Positions 25,312 through 35,670 of a DNA stretch of 64,000 nt are shown piece after piece (position 1 is the stretch's first letter; every line of letters begins with the position of its first letter). Under the pieces are notes generated by a model. The model searched no databases. It was not told the DNA's origin and saw nothing but the letters and a program-made list of their open reading frames with translations. A program made the position numbers and the translations under genes. The DNA lies in contig CM034113.1 in assembly GCA_019914945.1 (NCBI GenBank), positions 4,940,850 to 5,004,849 on the forward strand, read 5' to 3'. This stretch comes from Typha latifolia. Lineage: Eukaryota > Streptophyta > Magnoliopsida > Poales > Typhaceae.

Positions 25312-25579
25312 AAATACCCCCCCTATATTTTTGAAATATTACAACTAAATCCATCTGTTAGCATTCTATGCATTAAAACTCACGTGACAAGCATGTGAGC
25401 AGTAGATTTCTTATATATAGACGAAATTACGCTCATGTTGGTCAAAAAAATATATTTTAGACAATTTTGCCCTCATCTCCTTCCTTGGATGAACTACTAA
25501 ATGGCTTCCACTCTTTTTTCCCAGCCCATTTCCTTCCCCAAGCCCTAGGTTTCTTTACCCTATTTTTCTACATCTTCCC

Positions 25580-26015
25580 AACAACATGGCTTATATAGCA
25601 TAAGTAGCAGCAACACCAAATACTCCTCTCTTGAAGATGTCTTCTATAGATTAAGAGCTATTATTAGGACCTCCCACATCGAGAACAACCCTGAGAGGAG
25701 ATTTTTGGGCTGCATGCGCTTTAAGATAGATGATAGATGGTTGCATATCCTATTGCATTTTTTTCTAATCAAATTTCAGATTTGTTGTATGTGTAGAAAG
25801 AACTCTTGTGGTTTCTTTTCTTGGATTGATCCACCCATACTCCTAGAGTCATGGATTTTGGCCAAAATGTAGAGAGGAATGACAAGCTAGAATTAGAAAT
25901 TATGGAGATTAAAAAGAAATTATTTACCACGGAAGGAGCTAACAAAGAGTTGAGAAAAAAGAATGAAGAGTTGTTGATCCAGTTTGTTGCAGTCCAAAAG
26001 AAGGAAAAAATGTAG
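25580..26015 (+). pseudogene. GRF zinc-finger-like gene inside the Mutator-like element
   Basis: Plus-strand, opposite to the transposase. One block reads RTSHIENNPERRFLGCM (about 25665-25720), then after about 80 bp of apparent intron or insertion KNSCGFFSWIDPP (about 25797-25835), and after a frameshift an open coiled-coil-like tail (25851-26015, MDFGQNVERNDKLELEIM ... KKEKM) ending at TAG. RTS..N(P)xRRFxGC plus CGFFxWxDPP plus a helical tail is the GRF zinc-finger layout of many small plant proteins. The first cysteine pair is lost (Y at one expected Cys). The role of such proteins is unclear; here it is broken. It could be a captured host gene fragment or a second element gene. Confidence 0.65.
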
Positions 26016-27126
26016 ATTTCTTTTTTTGCTTTGTAGTAGTCATAATATGTATTCTAGTTTGGATAAATAAGCAGCCTATCACTTAATATAATTATTTCTA
26101 AATGTAGTTAAAATATCTAATGAATGTTAACATTGATAGATGTCACCATTAATTGCAAATATGTCATTTAATGAAATATTTCATTTGAATACAAAAATCA
26201 TGACAACATCTAAATAATGATTTTTTTTTTCAATGCCCATGGAACTAGTATAAATTTTATAAACTGAATATGGAGGATAAATCGTGATAATATCTAAATA
26301 GTAAAAACATCTAAGAATGATATTTCTTACCATCTAAATAGTAAAAACATCTAAATAATTCAAAATGCATTATCAAATATGACATTGCTTACAATGTTTC
26401 ATAATTTGAACAAAATAATTACATCACATTTGATAATTTTTCAACCTTAGACAAAATAATTATATCATAATACTCCATTTTCACCTAAAATGTTTATAGT
26501 CCATCATAATATTTTATTTCCCCTCAAAATGTGTACAGTCCATTGTAATGTTTCATGTTTATAACTAATTAAAATTAGATTCCTAAATTCCAAGTGCTTG
26601 AGTTCCAATTACCCTTGTTTGTTTGAGTAACATTATTTTATGACATCTACATGTAAAAAGATTTCGAATATTAGAGTGAATTCACTACTGTACATTAAAT
26701 TTTAGAATATTTAATTAAAACTCCAAACACAGAATAATTAAAATCTGCTGTGAAGTTTTAAGCCTATTTTTCTAAACATTGGTCTCCAGTGTTACATTTC
26801 TTAAAGGCTGCATTAAAATATGATATAAAAATACTATGCATATTATAATAAATTAATTTGACATGCATTTAGTTGAAATAAATGTACTAACACTGTCCAA
26901 AACCTGTTGTGAAGTTCTAGTTCTATTATTCTGAACATTACTGTCATGTGTTGCATTTCTTGAAGGCTCTATTAAAATATGACAATAAAAAATCTAAAAA
27001 TATTAGAGTAAAAATGTGAAAGAGTAAAATGCTAAAATTTTCAATACCTTCATTGGCAATTTCTCCCTTCTATGATTAATTCCAAATACTTGATTACTTG
27101 AATTTCTACAATTTCTTACATTATGG
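26016..27126. other. Noncoding interior of the Mutator-like element
   Basis: AT-rich, no coding signal on either strand. Two copies of a block containing TTGCATTTCTT(G/A)AAGG and TATTAAAATATGA occur near 26795-26830 and 26950-26985, a short internal duplication of about 155-bp spacing. Confidence 0.5.
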
Positions 27127-29384
27127 CTATATTTGTTTACAATTTTTACATCTAAGGGATGTATGATGTCTTCTCACTTGATATTGATTTTTAAGCTTAT
27201 CTTCCCTTTTTCTTCTAGCCTTCTTAGGTCTTCCAAGCTGCCTTCTTGAAGGAGGAAGCACTATAGGATCATAATTTGTGTGTACCCATGAAGCTTGGTC
27301 TGGTATTGGATAAATAATTTGGTTGTAAGCCTTCAAGTATGTTAAAGTATGATTAAACTCATTGACAAATTCTTTAGGCTGACATTTAACGGCAAATATG
27401 TGCAATTGCATGCTCACATGGCATTCCTGTCAAGTCCCATATTCTACAAGAGTATGTTTCTTGGCCTAAGTCAACAATGAAAGTCTTATATGTTAATTTT
27501 ATCTCAGAAATTCTTCTACCAGCATATAATGGTTCAATTAAATTTTGCCTCGTGTTTCTTTCTCTCTAATTTTTTTTGAATATTATCACAAAGACTACTC
27601 TTAAAAGCACTTCCAACTTGTAGCCTCTCTTAGTATCTTATCATTAGTTGTCTTCGAATCATTTCCATCATGGTAATTATAGGTTTATCTCTCGCATCTT
27701 TTATGTATACATTAAATGCTTCACTTATATTCTTCACAATATTGTCACATTTTGATCTAAGACTAAACATACACCTAGCCCCGCAGCTTGGTGGTTCCCT
27801 CAATAACTAGTCATGAGCTTCTTTGTTCAATTTCTTCAATCCCTCCATTCCAGCATTAAAATCCTATAGTGTATAAGCTCAGGCAGCAGCCCACATGAAA
27901 TCTTTATATTCCTTTCCCTTAAACAATTTGCTAAAGTTGGCACACATATGTCTAATACAAAACCTATGCTCCACATTCAGCATTAATAGATCAAAAGTTT
28001 GAACAAGGCCTTAGCATACAACCTCATTGCAAAAGTTAGTCAAGCTATTAATTTGCATAATTGAAATAAAATACATAAACAAATATATAAACATAAATAA
28101 ATATATAATCAAATTATACCTTTTGTTGTCTGAAATAAATGTCTATCCGTTGTCTTCAGGTTTTCCAATGATTGAGACCAAAATCTCCAAAAACTAAGTC
28201 CAGCTATTTTTGCACTCTACTTCTACAATAGCAGCTGCCAATGGGTACATTTGATTATTCATATCTCTTACAACAGCATGTATTAACTGGCCTCTAAAGG
28301 ATCCTTTTAGATGACATGCATTCAATCCAATTATAGGTCTACAACCTTCAAGGAAACCTTTAATTTGTGCATCATACATAACAAAAAAATCTTTGGAATC
28401 TTGGTGCAGTACTCAGAATTGGCTCTTTACATACAACATAGCTGTACTTCCTAGATTTTGTCTTCTAATAATCTCACAATAGTCCCATAATCTAGTGTAT
28501 TGCTACTTGTGGTCACATTCCAGTTCATCAATAGATTTTCTTTTAGTCTTATATACTTGCATCCTTTATGCATTAAGCATCCAATATCTTCTAATTGTTC
28601 TTTTCATCGATTTTACTTTCTAATTAAGATTATCAACTAAATGATCTATATACTTTTAGGCCAACCAAGTAGAGTTGGCTACCTTGTTACTATAAACTCT
28701 TCCACAATTATGAGGTTCTTTGAGACTCTTAATTTGGAAAGAATTTGTGCCAGTGAATGGAGAAGCATGCAGTCTAAACCCACAGCCCTTCTTGCATTCA
28801 ACAGTGATCCTAGAAGGTTCATTTCTAATGTATTTAAATTTATATCTTTTTTTAATGTAAAACTTTTTTAATAAGTCTCTAAATGAGTGTGCATTAGGAA
28901 ATACCGTCCCAAGCTTTAGCACAGGTTTAGTCATATGCTTCTTGTGATTAAATTATGGATAATTAAGTTCATTCAACTCATCACTACTATCATCACTTTC
29001 ATTAGTATTAGTTCTTGGATGGAAAGATTCACCTCTATCAATTTCAAAAGTACTATCACTGCCCTCATTGTTGTCACTATTAATTCTAAAATCACTGTCA
29101 CTATCACTTTCATCTTCATCTCCATATGAACGCATAGACATAACAAAATTATACTCAACTTCACTATGATCAGATAATTCATTTGGAATATTTGCTTCAA
29201 CATTGCCAATTGGTTCATTTGGAGTGTTTTTATTTTCTTCAACAATAGTAGTAGGCATTGAAACATAGTCAGATGTGTTATGTCTACTAATTTCTTCAAC
29301 ACTACTAGTAGGGATTTCTCTACTTGACTTATTGACTAAGTTTACTCTTTTGATTGGGCTCATTGTTTGTTGTACTTTTTGCAT
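27127..29384 (-). pseudogene. MuDR-type transposase
   Basis: Minus-strand transposase in N- to C-terminal order. 29384-28953 is an acidic, Ser/Glu-rich segment. 28934-28656 is the N-terminal MuDR DNA-binding domain (NAHSFRDLLKKFYIKKRYKF, ITVECKKGCGFRLHASPF, HNCG). 28379-28194 starts the MULE catalytic domain (CRPIIGLNACHLKGSF, MYPLAAAIVEVE). 28000-27420 holds the rest (EHRFCIRHMCANFSKLF, DFMWAAAW, CDNIVKNISEAFNVYI), and 27417-27127 the C-terminal tail (YLKAYNQIIYPIPD, RRQLGRPKKARRK, CKNC). The first catalytic Asp of the usual GLDGCHLKG is Asn here, and there are stops and frameshifts. A normal enzyme cuts at the TIRs in the nucleus; this copy cannot. Confidence 0.9.
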
Positions 29385-30023
29385 CTGTCTGTAATTTATA
29401 TTTATAATAAAACCTATATTAGAATATTTATCTATATGCTGACAAACAAACTCAATATGCTTATAAATTACATACAGACAAACAATCTTAAAGTGCTTAT
29501 AAAGTGCAAACCATGATTAGAGGGACCACATGCTTGAAAAGAAGAGCGAACAAAGATGGGTGGAGTACAAAATATTCACTAAGCCCTTGAAAAACTCCAA
29601 ATTTGGGATGGGGACCAAGATATTGATATTACAATATATCTCTAGAAAAGTATGCACTTTATAAAAACAGAAATTAAGTGGACAAACCTTACAAACTCTC
29701 TGATATGCTCGATCTCCTCTGATATTTGACGTTCTGTGTCTTCTCCGATGCTTGAGTGCTTTGACATCCTTGAAAGGAAAGAGTTCTAAGGGATAAGAGT
29801 GGCAGATTAAAGAGGAAGAAGAGGGGAAGAACAAAGGGAAGAAGAGGAGAAGAAGACGAGATGATAAGGGAAGAAGAAGGGTTTCTCTCTTCTCTCATTT
29901 TCTCTTCTTTCCTCTCTCAAATCTGATGATGTTGGCAATGTAGGCGATGTGATTGTGTAAGGCAGAGTTGTCCAATCAGTGATAAGTGAGGGTAAATATG
30001 TAATTTAATTTTTATCACTTATT

Positions 30024-30104
30024 CGTATGCTTTTATAGTATAGGAGAACAAAGTGATATAGGGTCAAAGTACGTGAGGCAAAGTGTAATTAAGCCAAATA
30101 ATAT
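30024..30104. repeat. Right TIR and TSD of the Mutator-like element
   Basis: Inverted partner of 25240-25311, ending GTGTAATTAAGCC at 30095 and followed by AAATAATAT. Confidence 0.9.
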
Positions 30105-30940
30105 TTATAAATTCTATTAATATATCTTCGGATTACAGAAAAAAATATCTATAGATTTTATCAATATAAACACACGAAAATATTAAAAATATATTCTGAC
30201 CACTATTATTGTAGATTACTACAAATAGTTTCTAAATACCTAATATTTTAAAAGATGCAAGTCATCCACATAAATTATTCCTCAAATGCTAAGAAATATC
30301 TAGTTTTAGTTTTTTATCAATCTACATAGTGATAATAAAATTATGAACTAATATATTTGAATAGCAATAATTACTAAATATGAAAACTTTGATCTACTCA
30401 TTCTAATATTTTATTTAGGGATTGCTTCAACACGATAAGATATAAAAAGATTTTTTTTTTCAGCAAAACCTAGTTCCTTTACCAAAGGAGGCCAACGATG
30501 ACGAAGATTGAGCCTTACGAGACCCCAGTGAGATGTGCTTGAGCTTTTTGTCATCAAATAGGATGTTATTAAGATTACGAGAAAAAAAATGAGGAGTTTT
30601 AGAAAGGTGAAAAATTATAATTTCTTGCCAGAAAATTAGAAATTTTAGCAGAGAGGTTGCGTTAGAAAAAAAAAATCAATATTTTTTAATATTTAGTAAT
30701 AACGAAGCGAGAGAAGAAAAAAGAAAAGATTTTTCATACTTCATTTATGATATAGGATCTACGTGCATTTAATGCTGGGAGATATAACATTTTAAAATAA
30801 AAATAAAATGGATAAGAGTGTAAAAACGTATAGGGTGCAAATCGCCCAACCATAATAATCCAAAAGGTTGGAGGCTTGCTGCAATTTTCCTTTATTTTCC
30901 GAATCCTAATTGGAGTCAGTTTCTGATAAGACCGTTACAA
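30105..30940. other. Upstream region of the MYB-like gene
   Basis: AT-rich spacer without coding signal or recognised repeat. The last 100 bp before the MYB-like gene are less AT-rich and include a TATA-like run. Confidence 0.4.
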
Positions 30941-30946
30941 TTATCT

Positions 30947-30955
30947 TATATATAT
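30947..30955 (+). promoter_or_regulatory. Candidate TATA box of the MYB-like gene
   Basis: TATATATAT, about 40 bases before the first ATG at 30994. If used, the 5' leader would be only about 10-20 nt, so transcription may start elsewhere. Confidence 0.35.
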
Positions 30956-30993
30956 GATAGTATAATACGACAGAAGGATGGTCGCATAGTTGA

Positions 30994-31875
30994 ATGATGG
31001 CAGAATCCTCGTGCTCGTGTTCTCCATGTCCTTCCTGGAGCTGGAACCCGGAGGACGAGGACGGCGATGCTCCTTGTCCTTCTTGGGCCTGGACCCGAGA
31101 GGAGGAGAACGGCGATGCTCCTTGTCCTTCCTGGATCTCGGAGAAGGAGGACGGCGATTCTCGTTGTCATTCATGGACCTCGGAGGAGGATGCTCTACGG
31201 CTTCTACTCAAGAAGCACGGTCTCTCCGCCCGATCGGCCGAGTCCTGCGGGGTGCGATGTTGCAACGATCTCGCGCCGGTTATCCGTGGCCAATCTTTCA
31301 CGGATTATGAAGAGAAATGGGTCCCCATTGCCCGGTTTCTTGAAGGCCTCACCAATACTGCCGTCAAGAACCGTTGGAATGCCACTCTCAAGAGGCGTCT
31401 TCTCGAAGAATCTGGTCTGCCGCCGATGAAGAGATCAAGGTATGCTGATGATAATGGAAAATCTCATTCGGAGGTGGTCGAATCGGTCGGCGGAAGCCAA
31501 GGTTTGTACTCGTTCTTCCCTTCGTGGTCGTGTTCCTGTTCGTCGAATCATGCGGAGGAAGGAGCTACTTTTTTTGACTGCGGAAAAGACGATCACACCA
31601 CGGAGCTGACGCTGGGGCTACCGTTAGATCCTCATCGCGCGCTGCTTTTGTCAATTCCAGACGAGGTGAGAGAGGAATTGGTGCGTTCCTTGACGGTTTA
31701 CGAGATGTATGAGATGATATATGACTTGAGTCGAGAGGAGATAAGCGATTCTGAGGAAGAGGAGGAGGAATTGGAGCAGAGGAGAGGGGTTAAGGCTCCA
31801 AGTTCCAATTCCTTGACGTTTTACGAGATGTCCTTTTCTTATTGTCCTTTCCTTTGCCCCTTAATTTACTTGTGA
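30994..31875 (+). CDS. MYB44-like (R2R3) transcription factor, rearranged
   Basis: One uninterrupted 293-codon frame. Residues 58-135 align with an R2R3-MYB domain of the MYB44/70/73/77 type: SWTSEED, LLKKHG, SxESCxVRCCNDLAP, then KWVPIARFLEGLTNTAVKNRW and NATLKRR. Two parts are missing: about 12 residues of R2 with its second tryptophan, and about 12 of the first R3 helix. The third R2 tryptophan is Cys; R3 keeps two tryptophans. Residues 12-61 repeat a CPSW...E(E/D)(D/E).GD unit three times before the real R2 start. The tail has an LxLxL repressor-type motif (LTLGL), an acidic run and a duplicated SLT(V/F)YEM. MYB44-type genes are usually intronless, as here. It is a nuclear DNA-binding family, but binding by this protein is doubtful: either a recent pseudogene still open or a derived regulator. 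The next in-frame ATG (30997) is an equal start. Confidence 0.72.
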   Translation: MMAESSCSCSPCPSWSWNPEDEDGDAPCPSWAWTREEENGDAPCPSWISEKEDGDSRCHSWTSEEDALRLLLKKHGLSARSAESCGVRCCNDLAPVIRGQSFTDYEEKWVPIARFLEGLTNTAVKNRWNATLKRRLLEESGLPPMKRSRYADDNGKSHSEVVESVGGSQGLYSFFPSWSCSCSSNHAEEGATFFDCGKDDHTTELTLGLPLDPHRALLLSIPDEVREELVRSLTVYEMYEMIYDLSREEISDSEEEEEELEQRRGVKAPSSNSLTFYEMSFSYCPFLCPLIYL

Positions 31876-32520
31876 AATTTTGGTTCATTGTCAGTAGACT
31901 CGCTTCTTGTTCTCTTTTAAAATAAGAGATTGGAATATTAAAAAAATATAGAAAAAAGAGCAGAGATTGGCTGTATAATTCAATAGATGGTTTCTCTTTC
32001 TTCTGGAGAGTGTTACTTATAGCTGATTCCTATTTCTTGTTTGTTGTTTGGATTGAATTCTGAATTGTATAATTGGATACTTTTCTTCAACATGTGTTTC
32101 TAATCGGTGGTTAAGCAAAGCCATCCTTGCAAAATGGAACTTCCTTGTCAATTCAGATGCTGCCCTTTGTAGTTGGGATGCTTATTGCTCGATCTTCCTT
32201 GTGTTATTGACTCTTTTGTAGGTCTGTGGTAATGTTGTCTGATTTATTTCACCTATTTTGGCCTATGAACATGAGTTGGCAATATATTGCTTCCATTATG
32301 TTCAACAATATTGTGGAGAATCAGCAATTAGTTACAAAATCAATTACCTGTCAACTTTCATATGTCATATGACATATGTTGTTTTACATTGTGGAGAAAG
32401 CTTTATTTATCATCTAAGATATTTTGAGAGGTTCAAACTCTTTTGGACGTGCCAAACAGAAAAATAAAGGACCAATTAATTTTTAGCTTCTTCTGCAGAT
32501 GAGAAGGGTGATCCTCTTCT
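31871..32520 (+). repeat. Segmental duplication copy 1 (MYB 3' flank)
   Basis: Same-strand copy of 47706-48590. Shared anchors in order are ATTGTCAGTAG.CTCGCTTCTTG, AGATTGGCTGTATAATTCAA, CTTCAACATGTGTTTCT, AAATGGAACTTCCTTG, ATTGTGGAGAATCAGCA and AAAGCTTTATTTATCATCT. This copy has lost about 240 bp in several deletions. It begins at the MYB stop codon, which may itself come from the duplicated segment. No coding function is preserved between the copies. Confidence 0.88.
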
Positions 32521-33600
32521 TTGATTGAGGTTCAAAGACAAGAAGAAATAAAGAAATAGGGATCCTTGCGGTTTAACCATCTATCAGTCCATAATTTGAT
32601 TGTGGATCTATCTCCCATTATCAATCCAACCTTACAATTGCGGACTTTCAAAGGAAGAGACAAATAAGATAGGGAGCCCAATGAACAACAAAGATAACGA
32701 GGCCAACTTTGACCAAATCAAAAACCGCCAACAGGCATTAAGCGAGATTTAGAGAAAATAGTTTCTTAACCCTAATATGGATTCAAAGAGTAATAGAATA
32801 AAATTTGAGATTCTAAATTGAGGTAATATACAACTTTAAAAAAAAAGAGTATCACCAACATATTGAAAAATAGAAATCTGTGAACTTCTTGAAGGACCAA
32901 TGCCCACTAGGATATCATTACTATGAGCTTAAAAAATCATCCTTGATAACAATTCGGCAGCTAAAAACATGGACGATCACCTTGTCTCAATCCTCTCCTG
33001 AGGTTGAAGAAATTGATAGGAGACCCATTTACAATAGTAACCGGACTGGCCAAAGATAGAATGTTTTGAATCCAAGAGATCCAAAGGGATGGGCAGCCAA
33101 TAAGTTTGAAAAATATCAAGGATTACCTGCCAATTAACAGATCAAAAGTTTTCTCAAATTCAAGTTCGAGAAGAAGGCCCTCTGATTGAGCCCTATATGT
33201 AAGTCCAAGACAAAAGCTCTAGAGAAGCCATGAAATTATCCAAAATATTTCTCCCTTTAATAAAAGCAGATTAATTTGGAAGAATAACATCATCAGGAAA
33301 AGGAATCAATTTGTTTCCAGTGAGGGACCTTTGTGATTATCTTCGAATACAATTCATACGATTGGCTGAAAATCCGTAACACAATTCACGGCTTCCTAAA
33401 GATGAAAGTTATCAATGACTTATTCAATCCAGAAAGATGAACAAATTTTTTATAGAAAGAATAAAAAATGCTCAATTAATTTTTCATAACAAATCCCAAT
33501 AATTTTGGTGGAAAAAATATAGTGTTTAGATCAACTGCCTTTGAGCTAATTAATACACAAATATAGCAATACAATGGTGGTAAAAATTAAAGTTCCAAAA
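32521..33600 (-). pseudogene. LINE reverse transcriptase fragment, internally deleted
   Basis: Minus strand, about 33330-32870: degraded but ordered AFIKGRNILDNFMASLELLS, NWQVILDIFQTYWLPIPL, a VNGSPI.FFNLRRGLRQGD-like block and LAAELLSRMIF, all L1 RT landmarks. About 32640-32530 reads GDRSTIKLWTDRWLNRKDP, which belongs well downstream of RT, so the catalytic centre and post-RT region between them are deleted. It sits at the right end of the duplicated segment; no poly(A) tail is clear. Confidence 0.75.
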
Positions 33601-33601
33601 C

Positions 33602-33860
33602 TCGATACTGGGATTAGGATCATACTATTTAAAAAAACGATACGTGTCAGCTGTGTTTACCATATCAGCCGCCCATACTGACTACTTGGATCTGATCGAA
33701 CTATTTTCTAATCATATAAAATTTTAAATATTATTTAAAATTATAAAAGAAATTTTTAGAAATTTAAAAAATAAATAATAAAATAATATTTACTTACATA
33801 TGAAGCCTAAATATTAAAAAATACATTAACTTAATTAAAACTTTGATAAGTATTCTCTTT
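33602..33860 (-). mobile_element. hAT 3' terminal fragment
   Basis: Matches the 3' end of the hAT at 51751-54777: a GATACTGGGAT start, ACGATACGT(G/A)TC(A/G)GC, ATATAAAATT(T/C)TAAATATTATTTAAAA and ACATATGAAG(C/T)CT blocks in the same order. No transposase remains. Ends at a pyrimidine-rich tract. Confidence 0.7.
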
Positions 33861-34130
33861 CCCTCTCAATCTCTTTTCCTCCCTCTCTTTATTACTACCA
33901 ATAAAAATTTGTTCTTTCTTCTCTCATGTTTCTCTCTTTCTCCTTTTCTCTTATTGCCCATAAGGCAACTTTTCTTTTCATTTCTTCTCTTCCCTTCCTC
34001 TTTCTCTCTCTCTTCCTCCCTCTTTCTTACTAAATTTTTTTTCTACTTTTTTTTTGCAATCCCTTTCTCTCCCTTCTCTTTTCCTCTCTTTTACTCCCTC
34101 TCTCTCTCCACTCTCTCTCTATGTTCTGAG
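33850..34130 (+). repeat. Polypyrimidine-rich tract
   Basis: About 280 bp that is mostly C and T on the plus strand (CTCTTTCCCTCTC-type), with a second shorter block at about 34345-34450. Open frames across it are low-complexity artefacts. Confidence 0.85.
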
Positions 34131-34599
34131 TAATAAATATTAAAGTAGAGAATGCAACAACCAAAAAATGAAAATTGAGGAAAAGGGAGGGGGAGGGGCA
34201 TGTCCCCTCCCTCACCCTTTCCTTTCCCTCCCCATGCTAGCCTGACAAAGGAACTCTTTTGTCAGGCCAAGGTGAGGGAAGGGCAAGCCTAGCCCCCTGC
34301 AAATGCCACCAATAATGTGTGTGATGGGCGAGCCTCGAGCAGTGACCTACCACCCTTCCCTTCTCTCTCTTTCTTTCTCTCTCTCTCACTATTTCTTCCA
34401 CTCAACACTCAGTTTTCTCTCACCTTCTTCTTCTCATTCCACTATTCCCTATTCCCCCCCACCCCCCATTACCATCTCACTGCCACCATGGTTGCCTTTG
34501 CCATGGGCTGGAGCTAGTGAATTCATCATCATCGATAAGTCTTCCTCCCACACTCCCTCATTTCAGTAGCTAGTGTTGGTATGGCATTTCGGACGTGGT
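34131..34599. other. Unassigned spacer with short inverted repeats
   Basis: No gene. Contains GAGGGGCATGTCCCCTC (about 34193-34209) and CCTGACAAAGGAACTCTTTTGTCAGG-type inverted arms at about 34241-34266. Both could form small hairpins. Confidence 0.4.
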
Positions 34600-35458
34600 G
34601 TCCTTCTAATGCGATTCGGGTCAGATCGAATCACATCATAGGGACATTGGGCTTGATGGATTGATTGTAGTTATTTTATTTATTTTGTTTATGTAGTTTA
34701 GTTAGAGTCTAAGTATGTTAGAGTTTATTTAATTAGTTAAGTTTAGTTTAGTTAATTTTTGCATAGTTTTAGAAAAATATTCTACAAATATTAAGTAGTC
34801 GTCCGAATATTATGAAACCACTTAGAGAAGATTGGGATATCATGATCTACAACTTTTGTACTCAAGGTTTATCTAGATTTAGACTATTTATGGCCTAAAG
34901 AGAAAACATTCTAAAAAGGATAAGGAAAGTTGATTTACCTAAGTCATATTTATCTCTAGGTCATGTTTATTTTTAATGTAAGCTAATAAGGCAAATCCTA
35001 ATGAAAGTTGGTCTAGGGTTAGCCTTTATAAATATGTGGAGTGCAGCCCTAATTGATTATCATTGAATAAATGCATTGAATGAATATGAATTTAGCAAAA
35101 TATTTCTTATTGTCTTTATCTTTTACCTTAGCCATTAGATTGTCTTTATCTTTTACCTTAGCCATTAGATTGTCTTTATCTTTATAAGAGTATATCATAA
35201 TCGTATAACCTCCAAAACATTCAAATCCTAGCCACCACCTTCCTCCATTAGCATCCACCCTACCTTATGGCCATTCACTGTTCTACCCTATATTGACCTT
35301 ACTCCATTATTTTATTAATATCTTTTCATTCAGATATCCAATTGACTTTATTCCCAAGCTATTAGATCCAAGACTTCTGAGATTACTAGCGATAAAAATC
35401 TTAGGATCATCTTATGAATAGATCATTCCAAATCTGGTTCTTAATCTTGGTATCGGAG
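34600..35458 (+). repeat. LTR of the TGATGC family (copy 3) with primer site
   Basis: Plus-strand relative of the solo LTR at 21734-22554: TGCGATTCGGGTCAGATCG, ACATTGGGCTTGATGGATTG and AGTTAGAGTCTAAGTATG blocks follow in order. TGGTATCGGAG at 35448-35458 is a one-base variant of the initiator-tRNA primer site, marking the LTR end. It holds a young perfect 30-bp tandem repeat at 35111-35182. The stretch to 35670 looks like decayed internal or LTR-end sequence. Confidence 0.65.
35111..35182 (+). repeat. Perfect 30-bp tandem repeat
   Basis: Unit TGTCTTTATCTTTTACCTTA plus GCCATTAGAT, two identical copies and 12 bases of a third. Identity of the copies implies a recent slippage or duplication event inside an old LTR. 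Confidence 0.95.
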
Positions 35459-35670
35459 TTGACCCTCCAACCTTCATCCACTTTTTTGAAGATATCTTTT
35501 AATCTAGCCATCCAATTTGTGGGATATTAGATTCATTAGAATAATATTTTCCAGGACTACAACCTATCAAAATTTCATATCGATCCAACAACCAGATATA
35601 TGAAAAACACTTTTGAAAGGTCTATACAGATTTTTGTCCAGAAACTTATTTGAATTAGGTCAAGCCGATT

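Larger units (their letters stand above)
25240..30095 (-). mobile_element. Mutator-like element with long TIRs and 9-bp TSD
   Basis: A structurally complete 4,856-bp element. Terminal inverted repeats of about 72 bp (25240-25311 and 30024-30095) begin GACTTAATTACACTTTGCC and GGCTTAATTACACTTTGCC and match at roughly four bases in five. They are flanked by an exact 9-bp duplication AAATAATAT (25231-25239 and 30096-30104), the Mutator signature. The minus strand carries a decayed MuDR-type transposase; the plus strand near the left end carries a GRF zinc-finger-like gene. TIR divergence and coding mutations indicate an old insertion. Confidence 0.93.

Noticed and set aside
28973..29302. Leucine-rich open frame resembling a membrane protein
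   Set aside because: It is the shadow frame of the acidic N-terminal part of the transposase (28953-29384).
30941..31310. Alternative frames on both strands over the MYB start
   Set aside because: Only the 30994-31875 frame has MYB landmarks; the others are by-products of the GC-rich tandem repeat.
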